Both the position numbers and the translations under genes were made by a program. A DNA stretch of 25,135 bases from Methylotenera sp. (GTDB lineage Bacteria; Pseudomonadota; Gammaproteobacteria; Burkholderiales; Methylophilaceae), in contig SXVG01000009.1 of assembly GCA_005791685.1 (NCBI GenBank), positions 1 through 25,135 on the forward strand. The letters are read 5' to 3'. Position 1 is the first letter of the stretch, and every line of letters begins with the position of its first letter. This document shows positions 14,334 through 22,524 of this stretch, piece after piece. Under the pieces are notes generated by a model. It did no database searches. It was not told the DNA's origin and was given only the letters and a program-made list of their open reading frames with translations.

Positions 14334-14720
14334 TTATAGGTCAGCCTCTTGCGTGGAGAAATCCAGCAAAATACTGAGGTTGCCAAACAAGGGCGCGATG
14401 ACTTGGTATTTCACCGACACCACCGTCAGCCCCGCACTGTTTTTATCTATCAATAAATCTTGGCTTTTAACGGCCGTGACGTAAGCCACATCAGCCCGCC
14501 GCTCAAACGCATCTTGAATTTCTTTGTGGCTCATGCTGTTAAGCGCTTCTTTATTCAACCCTGCCAGCACCATTTTGACTGAATAATATTGCTGATACGC
14601 TGGCACGGTTTTCGTGGCCACATAAGCCACCAGCGCCAGCGAGGCGCAAACCAACAACATGCCGAGCAAGGTCATGCCGGCTTGTTGTTTGGGCGATATC
14701 CACTGATTTTTAATGGGCAT
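14334..14720 (-). CDS. DUF4845 small membrane-anchored protein
   Basis: The 128-residue protein has a short basic start (MPIKNQWISPKQQ), one hydrophobic segment (GMTLLGMLLVCASLALVAYV) and an extracytoplasmic remainder with VPAYQQYYSVKMVLAGL and SVKYQVIAPLFGNLSILLDF. It fits DUF4845, known for its place between lepB and rnc in beta- and gammaproteobacteria; the function is unknown. The GMTLLGMLLV start resembles type IV pilin-like N-termini. An ATG at 14738, overlapping the lepB stop as TAATG, would add six residues but lacks a ribosome site, whereas the ATG at 14720 has GGAG seven bases upstream, so 14720 is preferred. Confidence 0.85.
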   Translation of the reverse strand: MPIKNQWISPKQQAGMTLLGMLLVCASLALVAYVATKTVPAYQQYYSVKMVLAGLNKEALNSMSHKEIQDAFERRADVAYVTAVKSQDLLIDKNSAGLTVVSVKYQVIAPLFGNLSILLDFSTQEADL

Positions 14721-14737
14721 AGCGGGCTCCGAATCCA

Positions 14738-15517
14738 TTAACGAATAGCATGGCCTATTCTGGCAGTCTCATCAAAATTCATCCAGATAAAAAATGCCTT
14801 GCCGACCAAGTTTTGCTCAGGCACAAAACCCCAGACACGGCTGTCTGAACTGTCATCACGGTTATCACCCATGGCTAAATAATGCCCAGCCGGCACCACA
14901 ACTTCTTCTTCGTGGGCCAATTTCGCGCCCAGCATATCCGGCGCGTAATTGCCTGCCCAAGGATTGATTAAAATGTCGTGCTGCACGTCACCCAACTGCT
15001 CGCGGTATTGCTTGGCGGTCAGCATGTTTAAGCCCGGTTTAATGTAGGTGTAGTCGCCCACCTCGGCCACATCAAGCAACTGGCCATTGATGGTCAAGCG
15101 TTTGTCCATATAGCGTATTTTATCGCCAGGCAAGCCCACTACCCGCTTGATGTAATCCACCGATGGCGAGGGCGGGTAATGAAAAACAAACACGTCGCCC
15201 CGTTGCGGTTGATTGATATCGAAAAAACGACTGTTTAAAATAGGCACGCGCAAACCGTAGGTGTATTTATTGACCAAAATGTAGTCGCCGGCGAGCAAGG
15301 TCGGCATCATGGAACCCGATGGAATTTTGAACGGCTCCACAATAAACGAGCGTACAAAAAACACCAACAAGATGACCGGGAAAAAGCTCTTAGCGTATTC
15401 CACCAGCACCGGCTCAACCGCATCGGCCGCACGTCTTTTACGCAACAGCACGCTGTCTAACAACCAGATAAAACCGGTGGCCAGCAATATCGCCAGCATG
15501 AACAAAGCAAAATACAT
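14738..15517 (-). CDS. lepB: Signal peptidase I
   Basis: This 259-residue inner-membrane serine protease removes signal peptides from exported proteins. Two N-terminal membrane segments are seen (about residues 2-21 and 45-60). The catalytic serine is Ser69 in FKIPSGSMMPTLLAGD and the general-base lysine is Lys124 in DYIKRVVGLPGDKI. The late box YLAMGDNRDDSSDSRVWGFV is complete. The start shares one base with the lepA stop (TAATG), and the lepA-lepB pairing is a classical operon. Its likely substrates in this window include the precursors of DegP and RseB. Confidence 0.98.
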   Translation of the reverse strand: MYFALFMLAILLATGFIWLLDSVLLRKRRAADAVEPVLVEYAKSFFPVILLVFFVRSFIVEPFKIPSGSMMPTLLAGDYILVNKYTYGLRVPILNSRFFDINQPQRGDVFVFHYPPSPSVDYIKRVVGLPGDKIRYMDKRLTINGQLLDVAEVGDYTYIKPGLNMLTAKQYREQLGDVQHDILINPWAGNYAPDMLGAKLAHEEEVVVPAGHYLAMGDNRDDSSDSRVWGFVPEQNLVGKAFFIWMNFDETARIGHAIR

Positions 15518-17310
15518 TATTTATCCTCTACCCGTAAAATAGCCAAAAACGCTTCTTGCGGAATTTCAACGTTACCCACGTGCTTCATGCGTTTCTTACC
15601 TTCTTTTTGCTTATCCAACAATTTACGCTTACGTGACACGTCGCCGCCGTAACATTTGGCAATCACGTTTTTACGCATGGCCTTGACCGTTTCACGGGCA
15701 ATAATATTGGCGCCTATCGAGGCCTGTATCGCCACATCAAACATTTGCCGCGGTATCAGCTCACGCATCTTAGCCGCCACTTCACGGCCACGGTGCACGC
15801 TGTTGGCGCGGTGCACTATCATGCTCAAGGCATCGACTTTTTCGCCATTGACCATGATGTCGAGCTTGACCAGATCGGCGGCACGGAACTCTAAAAATTC
15901 GTAATCCATGGAGGCATAGCCACGTGACACGGATTTTAATTTATCAAAGAAATCCAACACCACTTCATTGAGCGGCATTTCGTAACTTAACATGACTTGC
16001 CTGCCCATGTATTGCATGTTTTTCTGTATGCCACGCTTGTTGTTACACAAGGTCATGACTGGACCCACGTAATCTTGTGGCATCAATAAATTCACCGTAA
16101 TGACCGGTTCACGCGTCTCTTCCACACGCGACAACTCAGGCAAGCGCGATGGATTTTCAATTTGCACGACGCTGCCGTCTTTGAGCAAAAGCTCATAAAT
16201 AACCGTGGGCGCGGTGGTGATTAAATCCATGTCGTACTCACGCTCTAAGCGTTCTTGCACGATTTCCATGTGCAGCAAGCCTAAAAAGCCGCACCTAAAG
16301 CCAAAGCCCAAGGCGGTGGAGTTTTCTGGCTCAAACAACAAGGAGGCATCGTTTAAGCTGAGCTTTTCTAAGGCGGTACGCAAGGCCTCGAACTGATTGG
16401 ATTCGACCGGATAAAGGCCGGCAAACACTTGCGGCTTCACCTCTTTAAAGCCCGCCAAGGCCTCAGGCGCAGGCTTGTTGGCCAGGGTCACGGTGTCGCC
16501 CACTTTGGCACTGGCCAATTCTTTAATGCCGGCAATCACAAAACCCACTTCACCGGCAGACAAGGCAGTTTTTTGTAAAGACTTAGGCGTAAACACGCCC
16601 ACCTGCTCGCATAAAAATTCCGTGTGGGTGGCCATCAGACGTATTTTATCTTTGGGTTTTAATACCCCATCCACCACCCGCACCAACATCACCACGCCAA
16701 CGTAATTATCAAACCACGCATCAATCACCAAGGCTTTAAGTGGGCCATCCACATTGCCTTTGGGCGCCGGCACTTTGGCGATCACCGCTTCCAAGACATC
16801 ACGCACACCCAAGCCAGTTTTGGCTGAGCAGCGCACCGCGTCTTGCGCGTCTATGCCTATCACGTCTTCAATTTCTTGTATGACCCGCTCTGGGTCGGCC
16901 GAGGGCAGGTCAATTTTATTGAGTACCGCCGTCACTTCCACGCCTAAATCCAGCGCGGTATAACAGTTGGCCACGCTCTGCGCCTCCACCCCTTGGCTGG
17001 CGTCCACCACCAACAAGGCCCCTTCACAAGCAGACAAAGAACGCGACACCTCGTAGCTAAAGTCCACGTGACCTGGGGTATCAATCAAATTCAATTGGTA
17101 GATTTGGCCATCGTCGGCCTTGTATTGCAAAGCCGCCGTTTGCGCCTTAATGGTGATGCCACGCTCACGCTCTATGTCCATGGAGTCGAGCACTTGCGCT
17201 TCCATCTCACGATCGGCCAAGCCACCACACAAATGAATGATGCGGTCGGCTAGAGTCGATTTACCGTGATCGATGTGGGCAATAATGGAAAAATTACGAA
17301 TGTTTTTCAT
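15517..17310 (-). CDS. lepA: Elongation factor 4 (LepA), translational GTPase
   Basis: At 597 residues this is a full-length LepA/EF4, a ribosome-associated GTPase that affects translation under stress and 30S assembly. G-domain motifs are IIAHIDHGKSTLADRII, ERERGITIKAQTAAL, LIDTPGHVDFSYEVSRSLSA and VLNKIDLPSADPER. The specific domains follow, with GFRCGFLGLLHMEIVQERLE and GYASMDYEFLEFRAADLVKL. The LepA C-terminal domain ends with AKCYGGDVSRKRKLLDKQKE, then GKKRMKHVGNVEIPQEAFLA. A GAAG site lies before the ATG. It heads the long minus-strand run and is divergent from ybhP across 98 bases. Confidence 0.98.
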   Translation of the reverse strand: MKNIRNFSIIAHIDHGKSTLADRIIHLCGGLADREMEAQVLDSMDIERERGITIKAQTAALQYKADDGQIYQLNLIDTPGHVDFSYEVSRSLSACEGALLVVDASQGVEAQSVANCYTALDLGVEVTAVLNKIDLPSADPERVIQEIEDVIGIDAQDAVRCSAKTGLGVRDVLEAVIAKVPAPKGNVDGPLKALVIDAWFDNYVGVVMLVRVVDGVLKPKDKIRLMATHTEFLCEQVGVFTPKSLQKTALSAGEVGFVIAGIKELASAKVGDTVTLANKPAPEALAGFKEVKPQVFAGLYPVESNQFEALRTALEKLSLNDASLLFEPENSTALGFGFRCGFLGLLHMEIVQERLEREYDMDLITTAPTVIYELLLKDGSVVQIENPSRLPELSRVEETREPVITVNLLMPQDYVGPVMTLCNNKRGIQKNMQYMGRQVMLSYEMPLNEVVLDFFDKLKSVSRGYASMDYEFLEFRAADLVKLDIMVNGEKVDALSMIVHRANSVHRGREVAAKMRELIPRQMFDVAIQASIGANIIARETVKAMRKNVIAKCYGGDVSRKRKLLDKQKEGKKRMKHVGNVEIPQEAFLAILRVEDK

Positions 17311-17339
17311 TTAATCTTCAAGCTTTTATACAAACAAAT

Positions 17340-17358
17340 AAGGCGCCCTAAGCGCCTT
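17340..17358. terminator. GC-rich hairpin in the divergent lepA/ybhP spacer
   Basis: AAGGCGC pairs exactly with GCGCCTT around CCTAA, with TT following on the plus strand. It looks like a terminator stem but lies at the heads of two divergent genes. It may be part of the lepA leader, or may stop antisense transcription from the lepA region. The role is uncertain. Confidence 0.35.
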
Positions 17359-17408
17359 TTCACAATAGCCGTGATTTTACAACAAATGCCTGATTAGTTT
17401 GTAATTAA

Positions 17409-18218
17409 TTGTGCAAAAAGCTTATCATAGTGATATCCACATTCAGACCAAACGGTTTCTTCTGGCTCATTTTGCACCCTACTTTACGCATCGCTACGTT
17501 TAATATTCATAAGGGCTTTACCCATTTTAACGCCCGCTTTTCGCTGCATTTGCAACGCGAGATGTTAAGAAAACTGCAAGCAGACCTTATTTTCTTGCAA
17601 GAAGTGCGAGACCTGCACAGCCGACACAGCGAACGCTTGGCAGCCAACCAAGGCCAAATGGAGTTTTTAGCTGACAGCGTATGGCAAGACTACTGTTATG
17701 GCAAAAATGCTATTTACCCGGCCGGCCACCATGGCAACGCACTGCTCTCTAAATTTCCGATTATACGCACCCACAATCAAGACATTTCCGCGCACGGCTC
17801 AGAGCAGCGTGGCATGCTGCATGCGGAAATTGCTGTGCCCGATTGGGAGCAGCCCTTGCACACCATTTGTGTGCATTTAGGCTTGTTTGCCCGCTGGCGC
17901 CGACAACAACTGTCTGCCATTGCCGATTACATCCGGGCACACGTGCCCGCCGACGCGCCCTTGATTATTGCCGGGGATTTTAACGATTGGGGCTTGCGCT
18001 CTGGGCGCCACTTTGCGCAAAGCCTGGGCATGCAAGAAGCGTTTGAGCAGCATACCGGTCAATCGGCGCGCAGCTACCCGGCTTGGTTGCCCATGCTAAA
18101 ACTCGATCGCATCTACCTGCGCGGCTTTAGTATCAAGCACGTGGCCGTGCATGCTGGGCCACAGTTTTTAAAACTGTCTGACCACGCCATACTCAGCGCC
18201 GATTTGAGTAAACTGTGA
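17409..18218 (+). CDS. ybhP: Endonuclease/exonuclease/phosphatase family protein, YbhP-like
   Basis: The protein has the EEP (DNase I/exonuclease III/IMPase-like) metal-hydrolase fold. Visible motifs are LRIATFNIHKG at the start, LIFLQEVRDLHSRHSERLA with the metal-binding Glu, SEQRGMLHAEI, LHTICVHLGLFARWRRQQL, LIIAGDFNDWG with the catalytic DFN, LKLDRIYLRGF and LSDHAILSADL with the final Asp-His pair. The substrate is unknown; proximity to clsB suggests a lipid or phosphodiester substrate, as in the E. coli ybhP-clsB operon. No ATG is present before the conserved start. The longest frame begins with TTG (17409), and GTG (17430) or TTG (17472) are alternatives, none with a clear ribosome site, so the start is uncertain. 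Confidence 0.88.
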   Translation: MCKKLIIVISTFRPNGFFWLILHPTLRIATFNIHKGFTHFNARFSLHLQREMLRKLQADLIFLQEVRDLHSRHSERLAANQGQMEFLADSVWQDYCYGKNAIYPAGHHGNALLSKFPIIRTHNQDISAHGSEQRGMLHAEIAVPDWEQPLHTICVHLGLFARWRRQQLSAIADYIRAHVPADAPLIIAGDFNDWGLRSGRHFAQSLGMQEAFEQHTGQSARSYPAWLPMLKLDRIYLRGFSIKHVAVHAGPQFLKLSDHAILSADLSKL

Positions 18219-19366
18219 TGCGCTTTATTGCTGGCAATCAAATTACCTTATTACGCAGTGGCGGCGAATACTTTCCTGCGTTAAAACTGGCCATCTCGCA
18301 AGCACAACAGGAAATCTATTTGCAATCCTATATTTTTCAAGACGACCGCACCGGACGCAGCATAGGCCAGGCGCTGATGCAAGCCGCTTGCTGCGGGGTA
18401 AAGGTCAATTTACTGCTAGACGGCTTTGGCTGCCAAGATTTAAACGTGGATTACATCGCCCAGCTCAAAGCGGCCGGCGTAAACCTGTTGTTTTATCGCC
18501 AGAAAATATCGCCTTGGTCATTCCAAAAAAACCGTTTACGGCGCTTACACAGCAAAGTCGTGGTGATCGATGGCCAGGTGGGCTTTGTCGGCGGCATCAA
18601 CATCATAGACGACAACAATGTGCCCAACCCCAACAACGTGCCACCGCGCATCGATTACGCCATTCGACTCGAAGGCGCGCTATTGCCGCGCCTGCACGCC
18701 AGCGTAGCGGACCTTTGGCAACGCGTGGCTTGGCTCAACTTGCTCAAGCCGGCCAGCCACAAAAAAACCTTAAGCGGGATCCATGCGCCCGGCATCCCTG
18801 CCGCTTTTGTGCAACGCGACAACGTGCTGCATAGGCACGACATTGAAATCGCTTACCTCGAGGCTATCCAGTCGGCTTCCCAGGAAATCATCATCGCCAA
18901 CGCCTATTTTTTACCCGGCAGAAAATTCCGCAAAGCGCTACTGGATGCCGCCAAGCGTGGGGTGAAGATAACGCTATTGTTGCAAGGGCGCATGGAGTAT
19001 TTTTTAATGTTTGCCACCCACGCTTTTTACAGCGAGTTCTTGAACAAAGGCATCGCCATTTACGAATACCGTAAAAGTTTTATGCACAGCAAAGTGGCGG
19101 TAATAGACAGCGAATGGGCCACCGTCGGCTCATCCAACATCGACCCATTTAGCTTATTGCTGGCGCGCGAAGCCAATGTGTTTATCAAAGACCGGGCTTT
19201 TGCGAGTGAATTGCGCGCCGACATACTCGCCTCTATCGACGCCGGTGCCGTGGCGATATCCGCCCAACAATGGCAAACAGAAAACACCTTTAAGCGCGTT
19301 TCATCGTGGCTAGCGCTGGGCTTGGTGCGGGTGTTTCTAGGGCTGATAGGGGAAAAAGACGAGTAG
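18218..19366 (+). CDS. clsB: Cardiolipin synthase B-like phospholipase D family protein
   Basis: This 382-residue protein has two HKD motifs, LHSKVVVIDGQVGFVGGINI and MHSKVAVIDSEWATVGSSNI, each with the His-Lys-Asp triad of the phospholipase D superfamily. It also shows EIYLQSYIFQDDRTGRSIG near the start and IANAYFLPGRKFRKALLDAA in the second half. ClsB-type enzymes make cardiolipin from phosphatidylglycerol, or phosphatidylglycerol and phosphatidylethanolamine derivatives, at the inner membrane. A GTG at 18215 is also in frame, but the ATG at 18218 shares its A with the ybhP stop (TGATG), so 18218 is preferred and translation is probably coupled to ybhP. No N-terminal membrane segments are present, as in ClsB and unlike ClsA. 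Confidence 0.92.
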   Translation: MRFIAGNQITLLRSGGEYFPALKLAISQAQQEIYLQSYIFQDDRTGRSIGQALMQAACCGVKVNLLLDGFGCQDLNVDYIAQLKAAGVNLLFYRQKISPWSFQKNRLRRLHSKVVVIDGQVGFVGGINIIDDNNVPNPNNVPPRIDYAIRLEGALLPRLHASVADLWQRVAWLNLLKPASHKKTLSGIHAPGIPAAFVQRDNVLHRHDIEIAYLEAIQSASQEIIIANAYFLPGRKFRKALLDAAKRGVKITLLLQGRMEYFLMFATHAFYSEFLNKGIAIYEYRKSFMHSKVAVIDSEWATVGSSNIDPFSLLLAREANVFIKDRAFASELRADILASIDAGAVAISAQQWQTENTFKRVSSWLALGLVRVFLGLIGEKDE

Positions 19367-19368
19367 GC

Positions 19369-19432
19369 AAAATCAAACCCATTCACCACAGAGACACAAA
19401 AGCACAGATAAAATCAAACCCATACACCACAA
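19369..19432 (+). repeat. 41-base dispersed intergenic repeat, copy 2, with a partial tandem unit
   Basis: Positions 19384-19424 (CACCACAGAGACACAAAAGC onward to AAACCCATA) match the 12.6-kb repeat at 37 of 41 positions. AAAATCAAACCCAT occurs at 19369-19382 and again at 19410-19423, a 41-base period, and both are followed by CACCACA, so the unit is partly duplicated in tandem. The second unit runs straight into the terminator hairpin. Confidence 0.75.
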
Positions 19433-19467
19433 AAGCTTCTCACCAATGGTGAGAAGCTTTTGTGGTG
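19425..19467. terminator. Perfect 20-bp bidirectional terminator hairpin between clsB and degP
   Basis: CACCACAAAAGCTTCTCACC is mirrored exactly by its reverse complement around a 3-base AAT loop. AGGTGTTTTTG follows on the plus strand. It lies between two convergent genes and is probably used by both. The CACCACA/TGTGGTG ends match the hairpins at 2.85 and 7.0 kb. Confidence 0.8.
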
Positions 19468-19489
19468 AGGTGTTTTTGTACGGCGCTTA

Positions 19490-20911
19490 TTATTTAAGCA
19501 CCTTAATCGGCACATACAAGGTGCTGTCACCGCGCTGCACCAGCACCGCCACGGTTTTACCCGCTGCCACGGCGTTGATTTGCTTATTAAACTGCTCCAC
19601 GCTTTGCGATTCGTTGTTATTCAAGCCTAAAACCACGTCGCCACGGCGTATGCCCGCTTGCGCGGCCGCGCCCACGCTCTCCATCACCAACAAGCCATTT
19701 TTGCCGTTGAGTTTTTTCTTTTGCTGCACGGTCAGCTCTTTTAACGTTAAGCCTATTTTATTGGCTTCCACCTTGCCATTGGGCTTGTTGTTTGGCGTGG
19801 CCGCATCACTGCCGTCACTGGGCATTTCGCCCACCCCGATGTTGAGTGTTTTGGCATTGCCTTTGCGCAAAATATCCACTGCCGCCATTTTGCCTGGCTT
19901 AGCCGCCCCTACCGCACGTGGTAAATCGGCCGAAGTTAATATGGTCTTGCCATCAAATTTGGTAATGATGTCGCCAGCCTCCAAGCCGCCTTTATCGGCC
20001 GGGCCATTTTTCTCCACCCCGGCCACCAAGGCGCCATTGGTATTCTTCATGGCAAACGATTCGGCCAATTCTTTGGTGATTTCTTGAATGGCGATACCCA
20101 GCCAACCACGGGTGATTTTGCCTGTGGCTTTGAGTTGATTTGACACGTCGATGGCAACGTCTATGGGTATGGCGAAAGACAAGCCCATGGAACCGCCACT
20201 GCGGCTGTAAATTTGCGAATTGATGCCGACCACTTCCCCGGCCAAATTAAACAAGGGACCGCCCGAGTTGCCTGGATTAATTGCCACGTCAGTTTGGATG
20301 AAAGGCACAAAATTTTCTTGTGGCAAGGCACGGCCTTTGGCGCTGACGATGCCGGCGGTCATGGTGTTTTCTAAGCCGAACGGTGAACCGATGGCGGCCA
20401 CCCACTCACCGACTTTCAATTTAGCCGGATCGCCCACCAGCACCTTAGGCAAACCACTGGCGTCAATTTTCACCAAGGCCACGTCGGTGCGTTTATCCAC
20501 GCCGACGATTTTCGCTTTGAATTCACGCTTATCGGCCAATTTAACAATGACTTCATCGGCCTCGTTGACCACGTGCGCGTTGGTTAAAATATAACCGTCG
20601 CTACTGATAATAAAGCCTGAGCCTAAAGACTGCGATTTGTAATCGGGTTGCGGTACGCCACCCTGGCCTGGCATGCCGGGCGCGAAGGGAATACCAAAAC
20701 GCTTAAAAAATTCCTGCATTTGCTCATCGCCTTCCATGCCAGGAAAAGGCGACATGGCGGCATTGTTATGCACACTCTGGGTGACACTGATGTTGACCAC
20801 TTCTGCACCGTGCTTTTCCGCCAAATCGGTAAAATCAGGCAGCGCTTGCGCGTAAACTGACGCACTGACCAAGCCACAAAAAGCCACAACATTAAGCCAT
20901 TTTTTCAACAT
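19490..20911 (-). CDS. degP: Periplasmic serine endoprotease DegP/MucD-like (Do family)
   Basis: The 473-residue protein has a Sec signal peptide (MLKKWLNVVAFCGLVSASVY, cleavage near AQA). Its trypsin-like domain has the catalytic triad His113 (ILTNAHVV), Asp143 (KRTDVALVKID) and Ser216 (INPGNSGGPLFN). Two PDZ domains follow, the first around GWLGIAIQEITKELAE and GPADKGGLEAGDIITKFDGK, the second around GLLVMESVGAAAQAGI and RRGDVVLGLNNNESQ. It degrades or refolds misfolded periplasmic proteins. GAGG lies just before the ATG. It is last in the rpoE-rseA-rseB-rseC-degP run, 67 bases after rseC, with no separate sigma-E promoter seen, so it is probably expressed from the rpoE transcript. Strong terminator behind. 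Confidence 0.97.
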   Translation of the reverse strand: MLKKWLNVVAFCGLVSASVYAQALPDFTDLAEKHGAEVVNISVTQSVHNNAAMSPFPGMEGDEQMQEFFKRFGIPFAPGMPGQGGVPQPDYKSQSLGSGFIISSDGYILTNAHVVNEADEVIVKLADKREFKAKIVGVDKRTDVALVKIDASGLPKVLVGDPAKLKVGEWVAAIGSPFGLENTMTAGIVSAKGRALPQENFVPFIQTDVAINPGNSGGPLFNLAGEVVGINSQIYSRSGGSMGLSFAIPIDVAIDVSNQLKATGKITRGWLGIAIQEITKELAESFAMKNTNGALVAGVEKNGPADKGGLEAGDIITKFDGKTILTSADLPRAVGAAKPGKMAAVDILRKGNAKTLNIGVGEMPSDGSDAATPNNKPNGKVEANKIGLTLKELTVQQKKKLNGKNGLLVMESVGAAAQAGIRRGDVVLGLNNNESQSVEQFNKQINAVAAGKTVAVLVQRGDSTLYVPIKVLK

Positions 20912-20978
20912 TTACCTACCTCAATCCATCAATTGACTATTTAAAAATGACGGCCAGAATCACCCATGGCCAGCCCAC

Positions 20979-21473
20979 TTACTTTCTTAAATTGGGCGAA
21001 GAAGCACATTGTTCAAGCCCCTCATCCGCGGGGGCCAAACGCAAAACAAGCGCTTGGTATTTTTGGCTGTACGCCGCCCCTGACTGTTGCGCCCCCATCA
21101 AATAGCGCTTCACCGCAAAAAAACCAGCCAGCAACCCTACAACGGCCCCTAACATCACGTAAAACTGATTGGCAAAAAAATGATCGGCTAGCAACGCCCC
21201 GACCAACAAGGTCAACAAAGGCACGATATACAAAAAGAACGCGGAATTTAATACCGCTTGCTCGTCTATGCCCACCACCACCGCGTCGCCCACTTTAGCC
21301 TGAATGGCGTTGTGCGCAGTAAATTCATGAGGCTGCGACTTCACCATCTTAGACCAAGTGGCATTGCCGCAACCACGCTTTTGCCCGCATAAGCCGCAAG
21401 CGTTGCGCCGCTCTAAAATCAAGCTGGCTTGCATGCCGCGGACGGCGGTCACTATTGCGTACTCTTCTATCAT
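20979..21473 (-). CDS. rseC: RseC/MucC-type positive regulator of sigma-E
   Basis: From the ATG at 21473 this is a 164-residue protein starting MIEEYAIVTAVRG. Its N-terminal cysteine cluster (ACGLCGQKRGCGN, C-x2-C-x5-C) is typical of the RseC/SoxR-reducing family. Two membrane segments follow (AFFLYIVPLLTLLVGALLAD and FYVMLGAVVGLLAGFFAV), with a short hydrophilic tail. It is thought to modulate RseA-RseB at the inner membrane; a Rsx/SoxR-reduction link is known for E. coli RseC. A longer in-frame start at 21554 would overlap rseB and add 27 non-conserved residues; the ATG at 21473 has an AAGG ribosome site and is preferred. Confidence 0.9.
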   Translation of the reverse strand: MIEEYAIVTAVRGMQASLILERRNACGLCGQKRGCGNATWSKMVKSQPHEFTAHNAIQAKVGDAVVVGIDEQAVLNSAFFLYIVPLLTLLVGALLADHFFANQFYVMLGAVVGLLAGFFAVKRYLMGAQQSGAAYSQKYQALVLRLAPADEGLEQCASSPNLRK

Positions 21474-21525
21474 GCTGATGCCTTGTTTCTTTTTTATGAA
21501 AAAGCGATTATAGCCAGCGCCCGCG

Positions 21526-22488
21526 CTATTTGACAAACACCACGGCCTGGGCAATTTTAGCCACGGTTAATTCTGGCACCTCGCCCACCACGGTAATTTG
21601 CAAGTTGCCAACGACGCTGGCATAAAAACTGGTGTTACCCACTAAGCTGCGGCCGGCTCTGGGCTTGATGCCATGCTCCAAAGGCTCGATGAATAGCGAC
21701 ACCGAGGCCAAGCCATCCGAAAAAATGATGTGGTTTACCGGCACAGACTTACCGCGCACCTTGCGCAGCATTTGATCAACTTTGACATAACCCTCGGGCA
21801 ATGCGTTTAAGCGCCAATGTGCGCTGTCCTGCTTGTCGGCCACGGTGTTAACGTCTTCCATGACGTAGGCTTTTTTGGCGTCTATTTTTGGCTTAAACCA
21901 ATCCAAATCGACATTGTTAATCAAACCCAGTTGATTAAACGCCATGCTGTCCAGCATTTCGTTGTGGCTGTTCAGCATCACCGATTTTAATAACAAGCCG
22001 TACTCGCTATCCACCCAAAATTGATAGCTGTAGCGTAATTGATCTTTGGCCTCCAAGAACAAGATTTGCGCCTGCCTATCGGCCACCCGCTCGCTACCGC
22101 CGGCTCTTAACTCATAATTGGCTTTAATCCCGGTTAAATCCGTGGGCAAAATGGCCGGGAACATGTTTTGCCCACGGCGTTTTTCGATGACGATCTTTTC
22201 GTTTTTTGGGTTATATATCACCACCTCGCCACCTTGGCTTAGCACCTCGCGCGGCGAACCGTCTAGCACGACGTTGTGCGCAAATTCATGCTGCCCATCA
22301 AACAAATGTTTAATCTCTACCGACTTGGATTGCGACCCCGACTGGCAAATAAAAATGCCTTTGTAACTTAAGGCATGGGCGGCCACGGCGGTTTTCTGCA
22401 ACACCAGCCACAAATCTTCATTGGCCGCTTGACTGGCCAATGCGCTGCCCAACAGTACACAGCTTAAAAGTAAACGCTTAAACAACAT
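21526..22488 (-). CDS. rseB: Periplasmic negative regulator RseB/MucB
   Basis: The 320-residue protein has a signal peptide (MLFKRLLLSCVLLGSALASQ, cleavage near QAAN). An N-terminal LolA-like domain opens with YKGIFICQSGSQSKSVEIKH; homologues often have YxGTFVYxxG there. The stretch LRYSYQFWVDSEYGLLLKSV is also characteristic. The C-terminal domain carries NALPEGYVKVDQML, VNHIIFSDGLASVSLFIEPL and GNTSFYASVVGNLQITVVGE. RseB binds the periplasmic part of RseA and shields it from cleavage until lipid or LPS stress signals. It starts 36 bases after rseA and is followed by rseC. Confidence 0.95.
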   Translation of the reverse strand: MLFKRLLLSCVLLGSALASQAANEDLWLVLQKTAVAAHALSYKGIFICQSGSQSKSVEIKHLFDGQHEFAHNVVLDGSPREVLSQGGEVVIYNPKNEKIVIEKRRGQNMFPAILPTDLTGIKANYELRAGGSERVADRQAQILFLEAKDQLRYSYQFWVDSEYGLLLKSVMLNSHNEMLDSMAFNQLGLINNVDLDWFKPKIDAKKAYVMEDVNTVADKQDSAHWRLNALPEGYVKVDQMLRKVRGKSVPVNHIIFSDGLASVSLFIEPLEHGIKPRAGRSLVGNTSFYASVVGNLQITVVGEVPELTVAKIAQAVVFVK

Positions 22489-22524
22489 GACTCACCTTGA
22501 ATGTCGGCATCCGTAGATTACCCA

